Assembly (NCBI GenBank): GCA_002394385.1
Contig: DGTS01000011.1
Location: forward strand, 62,001 to 126,000
Reading direction: 5' to 3'
DNA: 64,000 nucleotides
DNA from: Prevotella sp. UBA4330
GTDB taxonomy: Bacteria > Bacteroidota > Bacteroidia > Bacteroidales > Bacteroidaceae
Position numbers and translations under genes: made by a program. A model generated the notes under the pieces. That model searched no databases and was not told where the DNA came from. It saw only the letters and a list, made by a program, of their open reading frames with translations. Below are positions 43,603 to 53,180 of the stretch, one piece after another (position 1 is the stretch's first letter; every line of letters begins with the position of its first letter).

Positions 43603-44694
43603 ATGATGAACACAAACGAGACACAATCTTTGTGTGGTCTGAAACGCTCAGACTTTCAGACCACGGTAAACGGTAAGAATACCGATTTGTATATCCTTAA
43701 AAATAGTGCTGGGAACGAGGTAGCCATAACAAACTATGGTGGTGCCTTGGTAGCGATAATGGTTCCTGACAAGGACGGCAACATCGCAAACGTGGTGCAG
43801 GGGCACGACAACATCCAGGAAGTAATCAACAGTCCAGAGCCTTATCTTTCAACCCTTATCGGACGTTTCGGTAACAGAATAAAGGAAGGCAAGTTCCAAC
43901 TGAACGGAAAACAATACCAACTTGCCATAAACAATGGGCCAAACGCACTGCACGGCGGACCAACAGGATTCCACGCACAAGTATGGGACGCTTTCCAGAT
44001 GAGCGACAACACATTGGTACTTAATTATACCTCTCCTTACCTTGAGGAGGGATTCACCGGAGAGGTGAAGACAACGGTTGTCTATAACTTCAGCGACGAT
44101 AACGAATTGATTATCGGATACATGGCAACCACAAACAAGAAAACCATAATCAATCTTACAAACCACGCTTTCTTCTCACTCGCAGGAATAGCCAACCCTA
44201 CTCCTACCATCGACGACCTCGAGTGCGAAATCAATGCCGACTTCTATCTGCCTATCGATGAAACAAGCATACCGACAGGCGAGATACTGAAGGTCGAGGG
44301 CACACCTTTCGACTTCCGCACCGCGAAGCCAGTAGGACAAGACATTGATGCAGACAACGAGCAGATTCGCAACGGTAATGGTTATGACCACTGCTTCGTG
44401 CTGAACAAGCACGAGGAAGGCGAACTGAGTTTTGCAGCCCGTATCAAAGACCCGAACAGCGGACGCACAATGGAGGTTTACACCACAGAGCCAGGTGTTC
44501 AGGTTTACACCGACAACTGGGCAGACGGATATAAGGGACAGCACGGCGCGACATTCCCACGCCGCTCGGCTATCTGCTTCGAGGCACAGCACTTCCCCGA
44601 CTCGCCAAACCGTCCTTACTTCCCGTCGGTAGTGCTCCGTCCAGGACAGCAATACAAGCAGAAGACTATTTATAAATTTGGAGTAGAGAAATAA
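43603..44694 (+). CDS. galM: Aldose 1-epimerase (mutarotase)
   Basis: 363 residues, cytoplasmic (no signal peptide). The family motifs are NYGGALVAIMVPD, LIGRFGNRIKEGKF, the catalytic His in NGPNALHGGPTGFHA and in NLTNHAFFSLAG, and the catalytic Glu in RSAICFEAQHFPDSPN. It interconverts alpha and beta anomers of galactose and glucose. It is the first of three genes with the MFS transporter and galK. Confidence 0.95.
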   Translation: MMNTNETQSLCGLKRSDFQTTVNGKNTDLYILKNSAGNEVAITNYGGALVAIMVPDKDGNIANVVQGHDNIQEVINSPEPYLSTLIGRFGNRIKEGKFQLNGKQYQLAINNGPNALHGGPTGFHAQVWDAFQMSDNTLVLNYTSPYLEEGFTGEVKTTVVYNFSDDNELIIGYMATTNKKTIINLTNHAFFSLAGIANPTPTIDDLECEINADFYLPIDETSIPTGEILKVEGTPFDFRTAKPVGQDIDADNEQIRNGNGYDHCFVLNKHEEGELSFAARIKDPNSGRTMEVYTTEPGVQVYTDNWADGYKGQHGATFPRRSAICFEAQHFPDSPNRPYFPSVVLRPGQQYKQKTIYKFGVEK

Positions 44695-44740
44695 ACCACT
44701 AAAATCCTCAAACAATTAAAAAAAAAACTGCAATACTATT

Positions 44741-46054
44741 ATGAGCAATCAAAAGCAAATGAATGGCAGTGTTATTGCCATTATTACCATGTTCTTCCTC
44801 TACGCGATGATAGCGTTCGTAACCAATCTCGGTGCTCCTATCGGCGTCATCTGGAAGAGCCAGCCAGGCATTGACGGCAATAACATGCTCGGCATGATGG
44901 GTAACTTCATGAACTTCTTCGCTTACCTGTTCATGGGTATCCCCGCCGGCAAGATGCTTACTAAGGTAGGTTATAAGAAATCGGCACTCATTGGTATCGC
45001 CGTAGGTTTCGTCGGCGTGCTGATACAGTATATTTCAAGTTTCCCCGAGGGCATTCCAGGTTTCTGTGTTTATCTGCTTGGTGCATTCATCTCAGGATTC
45101 TCTGTCTGCATACTTAACACCGTGGTTAACCCGATGCTCAACCTCCTTGGCGGTGGCGGCAACCGTGGTAACCAGTTGAACCTCATCGGTGGTACGCTGA
45201 ACTCTCTGACCGGCACACTCACCCCGATGCTTGTGGGCGCTCTTATCGGCGAGGTAACAAAGTCAACACAGATGGCAGACGTGAACCTCGTGATGTTCAT
45301 CGCAATGGCAGTCTTCGCACTAGCATTCATCGCGCTGGTGTTCATTCCTATTCAAGACCCGGAACTGGGCAAGGTAACCGCCGACACCAAGTTCGAGCAC
45401 TCTCCTTGGTCGTTCCGTCACTGCACACTGGGTGTCATCGCAATTTTCTTCTACGTAGGTGTTGAGGTTGGTATTCCAGGAGCCCTGAACTTCTATTTGT
45501 CTGACGGCACGGAGAAGGGCGCCGGTCTGGTGGCTAATGCCGCCATGATAGGTGGTGCTGTGGCTGCAATGTACTGGCTGCTGATGCTTTGCGGCCGTCT
45601 GGTTTCAGGCTTCATTGCCGGCAAGGTGTCGTCACGTCAACTGATGCTCTGCACCACGAGCGTTGCCATGATACTTATTCTGGCTGCAATGTTCATCCCC
45701 AAGACCAACACCATCAGCATGCCGCTGTTCGACATCATGAACTTCAAGTTCTGGTCGGCTACAGTTCCTATCAGCGCCCTGCTGCTCGTGCTTTGCGGTC
45801 TTTGCACTTCAATCATGTGGGCAAGTATCTTCAACCTCGCCACCGAGGGATTGGGTAAATACACCGCCCAGGCCAGCGGCATCTTCATGATGATGGTTGT
45901 AGGCGGTGGCGTTCTGCCGCTCATCCAGGGCTGGTTCTCCAACTTCATGGGTTACATGCCGAGTTACTTCGTTTACTTCCTCGCCGTGGCATACATGTTC
46001 TACTATGCACTCATCGGCTGCAAGAACGTAAACAAAGACATCCCTGTGGATTAA
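44741..46054 (+). CDS. MFS sugar transporter
   Basis: 437 residues with twelve predicted membrane helices. It resembles the sugar:H+ symporters of the FHS/FucP class common in Bacteroidetes; note KMLTKVGYKKSALIGIAVG after helix 2 and GRLVSGFIAGKVSSRQLM in the second half. Placement between galM and galK points to galactose (or glucose) as substrate, an inference from context. A terminator-like hairpin follows at 46063-46113. Confidence 0.88.
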   Translation: MSNQKQMNGSVIAIITMFFLYAMIAFVTNLGAPIGVIWKSQPGIDGNNMLGMMGNFMNFFAYLFMGIPAGKMLTKVGYKKSALIGIAVGFVGVLIQYISSFPEGIPGFCVYLLGAFISGFSVCILNTVVNPMLNLLGGGGNRGNQLNLIGGTLNSLTGTLTPMLVGALIGEVTKSTQMADVNLVMFIAMAVFALAFIALVFIPIQDPELGKVTADTKFEHSPWSFRHCTLGVIAIFFYVGVEVGIPGALNFYLSDGTEKGAGLVANAAMIGGAVAAMYWLLMLCGRLVSGFIAGKVSSRQLMLCTTSVAMILILAAMFIPKTNTISMPLFDIMNFKFWSATVPISALLLVLCGLCTSIMWASIFNLATEGLGKYTAQASGIFMMMVVGGGVLPLIQGWFSNFMGYMPSYFVYFLAVAYMFYYALIGCKNVNKDIPVD

Positions 46055-46062
46055 AAAATCAT

Positions 46063-46113
46063 GCCCCGTCACCACTTCATATATTAGTCAGTGTTGACGG
46101 GGCTTCACCTTTA
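46063..46113 (+). terminator. Hairpin between the MFS gene and galK
   Basis: A 9-bp perfect stem (GCCCCGTCA / TGACGGGGC) with a 23-base loop, followed by TTCACCTTT. It could reduce transcription into galK rather than end it. Confidence 0.5.
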
Positions 46114-46143
46114 TAACAACTAACCTTATAAAACAGTTTAACT

Positions 46144-47307
46144 ATGGACATAAATCATGTAAGAAGTCGCTTCATTAAGCATTTTGACGGTAAAACAGGT
46201 AAGATATATGCTTCTCCAGGTCGCATCAACCTCATTGGCGAGCACACCGACTATAACGGCGGTTTCGTATTCCCGGGCGCAGTGGATTGCGGCATCATGG
46301 CTGAGGTGAGACCAAATGGCACCGACACCGTGATGTGCTATGCCATCGACCTCAAGGACCGCGTAGAGTTCAAGGTTGACGACCCGAAGGGTCCAAAGAC
46401 CAGTTGGGCACGCTACATCTACGGCATCATTCAGGAGATGAAGAAGCGCGGCGTTGACGTTAAGGGCTTCAACACCGCATTCTCAGGCGACGTTCCTCTC
46501 GGCGCCGGAATGTCATCGTCGGCAGCACTCGAGAGTTGCTTCGCATTCGCCATCAACGACCTCTTCGGCGAGAACAAGGTGTCTAAGTGGGACATGGTGC
46601 TTGCCGGACAGGCTACCGAGCACAACTACTGCGGCGTAAACTGCGGTATCATGGACCAGTTTGCAAGCGTCTTCGGACAGGCAGGCAAACTGATGCGCCT
46701 CGACTGCCGCTCACGCGAGTTCGAGTATTTCCCATTCGACCCTAAGGGCTACAAACTCGTGCTGCTCAACTCTTGCGTAAAACACGAACTGGCAGGCTCT
46801 CCCTACAACGACCGCCGCAATTCTTGCGAGAACGTTGTGAAGCATATCGCAGCAAAACACCCCGAAGGCAAGTTCGAGACTCTGCGCGACTGCACATGGA
46901 AGCAACTTGACGAGGTACGCGCCGAGGTTGGCGAAGAAGACTTCAAGCGTGCTCACTTCGTGCTCGGAGAGAAAGACCGTGTGCTCGCAGTGTGCGATGC
47001 TCTTGTTGCCGGCGACTATGAAACCGTTGGAAAGAAGATGTACGAGACTCACGAAGGCCTGTCCAAGGAATATGAGGTATCGTGCGAAGAACTCGACTTC
47101 CTAAACGACATAGCACGCGAGAACGGCGTTACCGGTAGCCGTATCATGGGCGGCGGTTTCGGCGGATGCACCATCAACCTCGTAAAAGACGAACTCTACG
47201 ACCAGTTCATTGCCGACGCCAAGGCAAAGTATTCTGCCAAGTACGGCAAGGAGCCAAAGGTTATCGACGTTGTCATCGGCGACGGCTCGCGCAAGATTTC
47301 AGACTAA
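46144..47307 (+). CDS. galK: Galactokinase
   Basis: 387 residues, GHMP kinase family. The galactokinase signature GRINLIGEHTDYNGGFVFPGAVD lies near residue 28, the ATP loop VPLGAGMSSSAALE near residue 119, the catalytic Asp in CGIMDQFASVFG, and motif 3 GSRIMGGGFGGCTINLV near residue 340. It phosphorylates galactose to galactose 1-phosphate. galT/galE are not in the window. A strong terminator follows. Confidence 0.96.
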   Translation: MDINHVRSRFIKHFDGKTGKIYASPGRINLIGEHTDYNGGFVFPGAVDCGIMAEVRPNGTDTVMCYAIDLKDRVEFKVDDPKGPKTSWARYIYGIIQEMKKRGVDVKGFNTAFSGDVPLGAGMSSSAALESCFAFAINDLFGENKVSKWDMVLAGQATEHNYCGVNCGIMDQFASVFGQAGKLMRLDCRSREFEYFPFDPKGYKLVLLNSCVKHELAGSPYNDRRNSCENVVKHIAAKHPEGKFETLRDCTWKQLDEVRAEVGEEDFKRAHFVLGEKDRVLAVCDALVAGDYETVGKKMYETHEGLSKEYEVSCEELDFLNDIARENGVTGSRIMGGGFGGCTINLVKDELYDQFIADAKAKYSAKYGKEPKVIDVVIGDGSRKISD

Positions 47308-47353
47308 TCAGTAGGTTAACAAAAGTACACCAGAGATTCTAATCATAACCAGC

Positions 47354-47392
47354 GATCCCTCTGCCCGACTCACTTGGGCAGGGGGATTTTCA
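47354..47392 (+). terminator. Terminator of the galactose operon
   Basis: A 12-bp stem (ATCCCTCTGCCC with GGGCAGGGGGAT, one G-T pair), nine-base loop, then TTTTCATTATT. Confidence 0.8.
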
Positions 47393-47518
47393 TTATTACT
47401 TTGACTTTTCTTTTTGACTTAATCGGTCAGAATACCTACTGCCAATAGTGTCAAACGGTATAGTTCCTTATGAGAACAAATGAAAGAATGAATATTCTAA
47501 AAAACTTTCAGAAAAACT

Positions 47519-47548
47519 TTTGGCATTTCCAAATTTTAGTTATCTTTG
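47519..47548 (+). promoter_or_regulatory. Promoter of the structured leader RNA
   Basis: TTTG (47519-47522), 18 bp, TATCTTTG (47541-47548). The predicted start is near 47555, about 257 nt before the LRR gene. The spacing is one base short of the usual range. Confidence 0.6.
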
Positions 47549-47554
47549 CAATCG

Positions 47555-47782
47555 AAATAATAAACACAATTGCTTATGTAACATAACAAAATAAAAGACA
47601 TATCACAATTGAAGCGTTAGCTTTTTTCTTGTTTCGGAAATTTCGGCAAAAATTAAAGAAGCAATCAAGAGTAAAAGTAGTAACGCTCACGTGTCTGCAC
47701 GTGGGCTTTTACTCGTTTATGATTGCATGGTGTTTGCCGATACCTCCGAAACGTAGACGAAGTATAGTCCACGTTTTTTTTG
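47555..47782 (+). ncRNA. Nested-hairpin leader RNA ending in an intrinsic terminator
   Basis: Three coaxial stems: an outer stem 47631-47650 with 47733-47752 (17 of 20 pairs), a middle stem 47661-47677 with 47706-47726 (16 pairs with a five-base bulge), and an inner hairpin 47686-47693 with 47698-47705 (CACGTG core, loop TCTG). Directly after the outer stem, 47752-47758 pairs with 47767-47773 and is followed by eight T (47774-47781), a typical terminator. The leader lies upstream of the LRR and WecA-like genes. Premature termination in a structured leader is how Bacteroides capsule operons are controlled by UpxY antiterminators; a similar arrangement here is inferred. Confidence 0.6.
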
Positions 47783-47811
47783 TGCCTTATTAAAACATAT
47801 CTGCAAACTCT

Positions 47812-48459
47812 ATGACAACAATCAATATGGAAATAAAAGAATTATATTTACGTCTGTTATTTTTCGCATTGTTATTCCATACCGGAATTAAAGCCAATGC
47901 CTATGACATCGCAGTAAAGAATGCTGATGGAGTCATTATCTACTATAATTTCATTAATGACGGAACAGAACTAGAAGTATGCAATGGAAATTTTTACTAT
48001 GGTAATATAGTAATTCCTGAAGAAGTGACTTACATGAATAGAACGAAAAAAGTAACAAGAATTGGCAATCGTGCGTTTTGGGAATGTACAAGTCTGTATT
48101 CAATAACCATACCTAACACGGTGAAAAGCATTGGATTACGTGCGTTTTGGGAATGCACAAGTCTTTTAGAGGTAACTATTCCCGATTCTGTAACGACCAT
48201 TGACGAAGGAGCTTTTTCAGGCTGTACAAGTCTGTCAACCGTTACATTAGGATCATCTATTACGAAACTGGGCAATGGCATTTTCTCTTTTTGTATCAGT
48301 CTGTCCTCCGTAACATCAAAAATGGAGCATCCGTGTACTGTCTCTTTAGATTGTTTTACACATTACACCTACTACAATGCAACTCTTCATGTTCCAGACG
48401 GGTGTTTGTTAAACTACAAAAACACGTCCAATTGGAATAAGTTTTTGTACATTGAGTAG
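47812..48459 (+). CDS. BspA-like leucine-rich-repeat surface protein
   Basis: 215 residues; the start may be the ATG at 47827 (MEIKELYLRLLFFALLFHTG), giving 210. A signal peptide is followed by a short beta region and four BspA-type LRR units of 23 residues (IGNRAFWECTSLYSITIPNTV, then IGLRAFWECTSLLEVTIPDSV, and two more). Two units are nearly identical at DNA level. BspA proteins mediate adhesion in oral and gut Bacteroidetes. It has no recognisable C-terminal sorting domain and is short for the family. It precedes the WecA-like gene by 76 nt. Confidence 0.85.
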   Translation: MTTINMEIKELYLRLLFFALLFHTGIKANAYDIAVKNADGVIIYYNFINDGTELEVCNGNFYYGNIVIPEEVTYMNRTKKVTRIGNRAFWECTSLYSITIPNTVKSIGLRAFWECTSLLEVTIPDSVTTIDEGAFSGCTSLSTVTLGSSITKLGNGIFSFCISLSSVTSKMEHPCTVSLDCFTHYTYYNATLHVPDGCLLNYKNTSNWNKFLYIE

Positions 48460-48535
48460 AAAATGTTTTAAATTGGGATTGAAAACGGGATAACCAAAAC
48501 AGGTTAAATGTATTACGAAAACAACAACATTTTGC

Positions 48536-49639
48536 ATGCTGCAATTTGGTAATTATTCAATAATAGCATTTGTCACAGCATTTATATGCGGTATTGTCAC
48601 AATACCTATGGTGCTTGACTTCTGCAAGCGCAAGGGATTATATGATATGCCTGGCAAGAGAAAGGTTCATAAGAATGCGATACCGAGACTCGGCGGCATC
48701 GTTTATCTTCCAAGTGTCTTGTTAGGATGTATTGCCGTTTTTGTATTTGCTAAGTCCACCAATACCACAACCATTTCCCTCAGCCTATGGACTGTATATT
48801 TCATAATAGGTGTTTCCATGATTTATACTGTCGGGATAATTGACGACATCCTCAACCTTGGAGCCATTACAAAGATGGCAGTCCAAATCATTGCGGCAAC
48901 CATGCTTCCACTGTCCAATCTATGGATTAACAACCTCTACGGACTTTTCGGTATCTACGAAGTTCCTTATTGCATCGGTGCTCCACTGACAATAATTGCG
49001 GTGACTTTCATATCTAATGCGTTAAATCTTATAGATGGCATTGATGGTCTTGCAGCCAGCCTTTCCATCATGATACTGGGGGGATATGCCTTTGCATTCT
49101 TTCACTGGGAACTATGGTATTATGCCATCATCATCTGTGCCCTAATAGGAGTACTCATGTCATTCTTGTATTACAATATGTTTGGTGGTTATAAGCATAA
49201 CCGCAAAATATTTATGGGCGACACAGGGTCGTTAACCATTGGCTACATAATAGCGTTCTTGTCATTGAAACTGATTATGAAGAACACTTCCGTGCTACAA
49301 TCGTCAAGTCATGAGATGTTGCTGGTAATGACACTCAACATTGTGCCTGCTCTTGATGTCATCCGTGTTGCTGCGCTCCGCATTCACAAAGGTTTCTCAC
49401 CAATGAGAGCCGACAAGAACCATATACATCACAAATTATTACGTCTAGGCTTATCTGGGCACAAAACACTGCTGGCAATAATAACAATCTCTGTTGTCTT
49501 CATTGTTCTGAATTACATTCTATATGAGAGTTTTTCTCTCACTAGCATTCTGATTACCGACATAATATTGTACATTGTTCTACACATCATTATAAACTAC
49601 TCAAACAAACAGAAAGGAAACAACATATACGAATTCTGA
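48536..49639 (+). CDS. WecA/TagO-like polyprenyl-phosphate HexNAc-1-phosphate transferase
   Basis: 367 residues with about ten membrane helices. The motifs of the MraY/WecA family are present: DMPGKRKVHKNAIPRLGGI near residue 38, GIIDDILNLGAITKMAVQI with the Mg-binding Asp pair, NALNLIDGIDGLAASLS, KIFMGDTGSLTIGY and HIHHKLLRLGLSGHKT. It transfers a HexNAc-1-phosphate to undecaprenyl phosphate, starting a surface glycan. It is downstream of the structured leader and the LRR gene, without other glycan genes nearby. It is AT-richer than the flanking sugar operons. Confidence 0.93.
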   Translation: MLQFGNYSIIAFVTAFICGIVTIPMVLDFCKRKGLYDMPGKRKVHKNAIPRLGGIVYLPSVLLGCIAVFVFAKSTNTTTISLSLWTVYFIIGVSMIYTVGIIDDILNLGAITKMAVQIIAATMLPLSNLWINNLYGLFGIYEVPYCIGAPLTIIAVTFISNALNLIDGIDGLAASLSIMILGGYAFAFFHWELWYYAIIICALIGVLMSFLYYNMFGGYKHNRKIFMGDTGSLTIGYIIAFLSLKLIMKNTSVLQSSSHEMLLVMTLNIVPALDVIRVAALRIHKGFSPMRADKNHIHHKLLRLGLSGHKTLLAIITISVVFIVLNYILYESFSLTSILITDIILYIVLHIIINYSNKQKGNNIYEF

Positions 49640-49690
49640 TATTACTATAGTTTCGCAAAGTCAACTTTTTGGGAGTTCCGAAGTTTTACC

Positions 49691-49712
49691 TTGCAGGGGC
49701 GCGTCCCTACAA
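49691..49712. repeat. Palindromic GGGGCGCGTCCC element
   Basis: An imperfect 22-bp palindrome, TTGCAGGGGCGC followed by GTCCCTACAA. It stands in a 300-bp intergenic region (49640-49943) that otherwise shows no gene. This looks like a dispersed repeat, but only one copy is in the window. Confidence 0.4.
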
Positions 49713-49898
49713 ACTCCTGTACTCCTTTAACTCATGAAAGTTGAATGAAATTACTTATAATGTCGCTATCTTTCTTTTTATGGATGATACAATTCAGAAA
49801 AAGGAACAAATACACACCCTTATTATTAAAAAGTGTTATATTTACACTACATGATGAAAAAAGAGTAGGAAAACACTTGCAGTATTAAAAAAAAGTTG

Positions 49899-49906
49899 TA
49901 ACTTTA
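49899..49906 (+). promoter_or_regulatory. Possible -7 box of the arabinose locus
   Basis: TAACTTTA, one base from TAnnTTTG, 37 nt before the mutarotase lipoprotein gene. No clear TTTG upstream. Confidence 0.4.
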
Positions 49907-49943
49907 CACCCAAAATCTAAATTATTACTCAAACAGTTATACA

Positions 49944-51113
49944 ATGAAAAACTTAAAAGTGATTTTGGGAGCAGGAATAGCCTTTGCTATGATCTCCGCT
50001 TGCACAAATGTTAACGACGCGAACCAGCAGACTGCGTCAGGTTTGAATCCAACGGCTTTCGACACCACTATCAACGACAAAGTGGTTAAACTCTACACGC
50101 TGAAGAACAACAACGGCATGGAGGTGTGCATCACCAACTATGGCGGTCGTGTGGTTTCTCTCGTAGTGCCCGACAAGAACGGCAAGGGCACCGATGTCGT
50201 TCTCGGTTATGACAACATCAAGCAGTATGCCGACACTGTCGGCTCGCCCAGCGACTTCGGTTCTTCGGTTGGCCGCTATGCCAACCGCATCAAGGACGGC
50301 AAGTTCACCATCGGTGACAGCACTTATCAGTTGAAGAAGAACGACGGTCCCAACTCTCTGCACGGCGGCGGCAACACCGGTTGGATGCATCAGGTTTACG
50401 ATGCAGAGCAGATTGGCGACTCAGTGCTGAAACTGACACTTGTTGCTCCCGACGGCGAGAACGGCTTCCCTGGCACAGTTACTGCCACAACAACATACAC
50501 TGTGAAGGCAGACAATACCCTCGACATCACCTTCGAGGCAACAACAGACAAGGAGACCATCATCAACATGACCAACCACAGTTACTTCGCTCTCGACGGC
50601 GACCCATCGCAGAAAGGCGAGGACATGGTGCTCTATGTGAATGCTGACAACTTTACACCTTCTGACAAACTCTACATCCCGACGGGCGAGATTCGTTCGG
50701 TAGAAGGAACTCCAATGGACTTCCGCGAGCCAAAGGCTCTGAGCACAGGCATCAACAACTTCGACTACGACCAGATTGGCAATGCAACAGGATACGACCA
50801 CAACTGGTGCCTCAACACATACAAGGACGGCAAGGGTGACGACCAGACCGTTTGCGCATCGCTCTATTCTCCAAAGACAGGTATTTTCCTTGAAATGTTC
50901 ACCAACGAGCCAGGTGTTCAGGTTTACACCGGCAACTTCCAGGGCACTGGCATAGCATGCAAGCACGGCATCAAGTATCCGAAGCACGTGAGCGTTTGCC
51001 TTGAGAGCCAGAAGTTCCCCAACTCTCCTAACGTCAAGGAATGGGCAAGCCCAGTTCTCAAGCCAGGCGAGAAGTACTACAGCCACGCTGCTTACAAGTT
51101 CTCAGTAAAGTAA
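49944..51113 (+). CDS. galM: Periplasmic/outer-membrane mutarotase lipoprotein
   Basis: 389 residues, an aldose 1-epimerase with a lipoprotein signal (FAMISACTN, Cys 20), unlike the cytoplasmic copy at 43603. Motifs: NYGGRVVSLVVPDKNG, VGRYANRIKDGKF, NGPNSLHGGG with catalytic His, NMTNHSYFAL, and HVSVCLESQKFPNSPN with catalytic Glu. Its position ahead of the SGLT transporter and the ara genes suggests that it equilibrates arabinose anomers in the periplasm before uptake. About 28 nt separate it from the transporter gene. Confidence 0.93.
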   Translation: MKNLKVILGAGIAFAMISACTNVNDANQQTASGLNPTAFDTTINDKVVKLYTLKNNNGMEVCITNYGGRVVSLVVPDKNGKGTDVVLGYDNIKQYADTVGSPSDFGSSVGRYANRIKDGKFTIGDSTYQLKKNDGPNSLHGGGNTGWMHQVYDAEQIGDSVLKLTLVAPDGENGFPGTVTATTTYTVKADNTLDITFEATTDKETIINMTNHSYFALDGDPSQKGEDMVLYVNADNFTPSDKLYIPTGEIRSVEGTPMDFREPKALSTGINNFDYDQIGNATGYDHNWCLNTYKDGKGDDQTVCASLYSPKTGIFLEMFTNEPGVQVYTGNFQGTGIACKHGIKYPKHVSVCLESQKFPNSPNVKEWASPVLKPGEKYYSHAAYKFSVK

Positions 51114-51141
51114 AAAACAGTCACATAAATAAAGAAACGAT

Positions 51142-53103
51142 ATGAATAGTATTTCAGAAGCAATTGCTTCATCAGGATTTAAAACCATCGACTTTGTCAT
51201 TCTGGTTGCTTATCTTATCCTGCTCGTGAGCCTCGGTCTCTTCCTCAGCCGCAATAAGGACGGCAAGGAGAAAAGTGCCAACGACTACTTCCTTGCAGGC
51301 AACACTCTGACATGGTGGGCAGTGGGTGCATCGCTCATCGCCGCCAACATTTCCGCCGAGCAGTTCATCGGCATGTCTGGAACAGGATTCCGCGACGGTA
51401 TTGCCATCGCAGCCTACGAGGTTATGGCAGCCATCACGCTTGTCGTAATCGGTAAGTTCCTGCTCCCCGTGATGCTCGACCGTAAGATTTTCACCATCCC
51501 GCAGTTCCTCCGCGAGCGTTACAACGACGGTGTGGGTCTTGCTTTCTCTATTCTCTGGCTTTTCCTTTATGTCTTCGTCAACCTGACATCTGTGGCATGG
51601 CTCGGCGCACTTGCCATCGAGCAGATACTCGGTTTGCAGGGACTGGCAGTGAGCATCTTTGGCTTTGAGATTTCAATCCGCATGCTCATCATCCTCTTCC
51701 TCTTCATCATCGCCGGTGTTTACTCTATCTACGGTGGTCTGGCATCAGTTGCATGGACCGACGTTATGCAGGTGACCTTCCTCGTTGGTGGTGGTCTTAT
51801 CACTGCCTATGTTGCACTGAAGGAGATGGGAACCATCCTCGGCACCGATGCCTTTGGTGCTCTCGGACAGGTTTACAAGGACATGACGACAGGTGCTCAC
51901 GCACAGGATGTGCACTTCCACCTTGTTATTCAGGAGAGCCACAACCAGAGTGCATTCGCCAACGTTCCTGGTATCGCTGCCGTTGTAGGCGGTGTATGGC
52001 TTACCAACTTGGGCTACTGGGGCTTCAACCAGTACATCATCCAGAAAGGTTTGGCTGCAAAGAATGTTGACGAGGCTAAGAAGGGTCTCATCTTCGCCGG
52101 TTTCCTGAAGATATTGATTCCGTTCATCGTCGTTCTCCCAGGTATCTGCGCATACTACATCATGGAGAATCCTGAGACCTTCGCAAGCATGAATCTTGCT
52201 GGTAAGATCAACGTTGCAGACGACGCTTACCCATGGCTTATCCGCAACTTCACCCCGACAGGTATCAAGGGATTGAGTTTCGCAGCATTGACAGCAGCCA
52301 TCATTTCTTCGCTCGCTTCGATGTTCAACTCCACCTCTACCCTCTTCACGATGGATATTTACAAGAAGTACATCAACAAGGGCGCAAGCGACAAGCAGTT
52401 GGTGAACACCGGCCGTATCGTTGCTGTCAGCGCACTTGTCATCGCTCTCATCGCCGTTAAGCCATTGCTCGGCGGTCTCGACCAGGCATTCCAGTACATT
52501 CAGGAGTATTCAGGATTCATCTATCCTGGTATCATCACCGTGTTCGGTCTCGGTCTGCTGTGGAAGCGTGCTTCTTCTCTGGCTGCTGTATGGTCTGCAA
52601 TCATCACCATCCCACTGGGAATCCTGTTCAAGGTGCTGCTTCCAGACGTGGCATTCCAGTTCCGTGCCGGCTACATCTTCATCATCCTCGTGTCGTTCTT
52701 CATCATCGTGTCGCTCATCGACAAGAACTTCATCCACTGCGAGCGTCCTGAGCAGCGCGACCAGAAGCAGATGATGAAGTGGGCAAAGATTCTCGGCTGT
52801 GCCGGTGTCGTGATGATTATCGCTGCCGCTATCGTTACGCTGCTTGGTGCAATGAACCCAGGTGCCGACCCAGACAGCAACATCATTGCTTATCTGAACG
52901 ACATCGGTTTCCAGGCATTCTTCTTCTTCGGTGTGCTTGTTGGCTGCAATGCAGTATGGCTTTACAGCAACTCACGCGACACTGTTCGCGACCCGAAGGC
53001 ACTGCCTATCAACCTGAATTTGTTCAGCACAACCCGCGGTTACACATGGGGTGCTCTGGGCATCGCAGTTATCACTGCAGCACTTTACATCCTGCTGTGG
53101 TAG
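51142..53103 (+). CDS. SGLT-family sodium/sugar symporter
   Basis: 653 residues with about 14-15 membrane helices. Family motifs: ANDYFLAGNTLTWWAVGASLIAANISAEQFIGMSGTGF near residue 50 and the sodium-site region GLSFAALTAAIISSLASMFNSTSTLFTMDIY near residue 375. Context in the ara cluster makes L-arabinose the likely substrate. An inverted repeat (GGTTATGAGG ... CCTCATAACC, 53112-53156) follows the stop codon and could lower transcription into araR. Confidence 0.94.
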   Translation: MNSISEAIASSGFKTIDFVILVAYLILLVSLGLFLSRNKDGKEKSANDYFLAGNTLTWWAVGASLIAANISAEQFIGMSGTGFRDGIAIAAYEVMAAITLVVIGKFLLPVMLDRKIFTIPQFLRERYNDGVGLAFSILWLFLYVFVNLTSVAWLGALAIEQILGLQGLAVSIFGFEISIRMLIILFLFIIAGVYSIYGGLASVAWTDVMQVTFLVGGGLITAYVALKEMGTILGTDAFGALGQVYKDMTTGAHAQDVHFHLVIQESHNQSAFANVPGIAAVVGGVWLTNLGYWGFNQYIIQKGLAAKNVDEAKKGLIFAGFLKILIPFIVVLPGICAYYIMENPETFASMNLAGKINVADDAYPWLIRNFTPTGIKGLSFAALTAAIISSLASMFNSTSTLFTMDIYKKYINKGASDKQLVNTGRIVAVSALVIALIAVKPLLGGLDQAFQYIQEYSGFIYPGIITVFGLGLLWKRASSLAAVWSAIITIPLGILFKVLLPDVAFQFRAGYIFIILVSFFIIVSLIDKNFIHCERPEQRDQKQMMKWAKILGCAGVVMIIAAAIVTLLGAMNPGADPDSNIIAYLNDIGFQAFFFFGVLVGCNAVWLYSNSRDTVRDPKALPINLNLFSTTRGYTWGALGIAVITAALYILLW

Positions 53104-53111
53104 AATATTGA

Positions 53112-53157
53112 GGTTATGAGGTTTAGGGTGACACCACCTGTTAAGCCTCATAACCTT
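53112..53157 (+). repeat. Inverted repeat between transporter and araR
   Basis: GGTTATGAGG (53112-53121) pairs with CCTCATAACC (53146-53155), loop 24 bases, without a T run. It may be an attenuating hairpin or an operator; sequence alone cannot decide. Confidence 0.5.
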
Positions 53158-53180
53158 AAAACATTTAAACTCATAAACAA

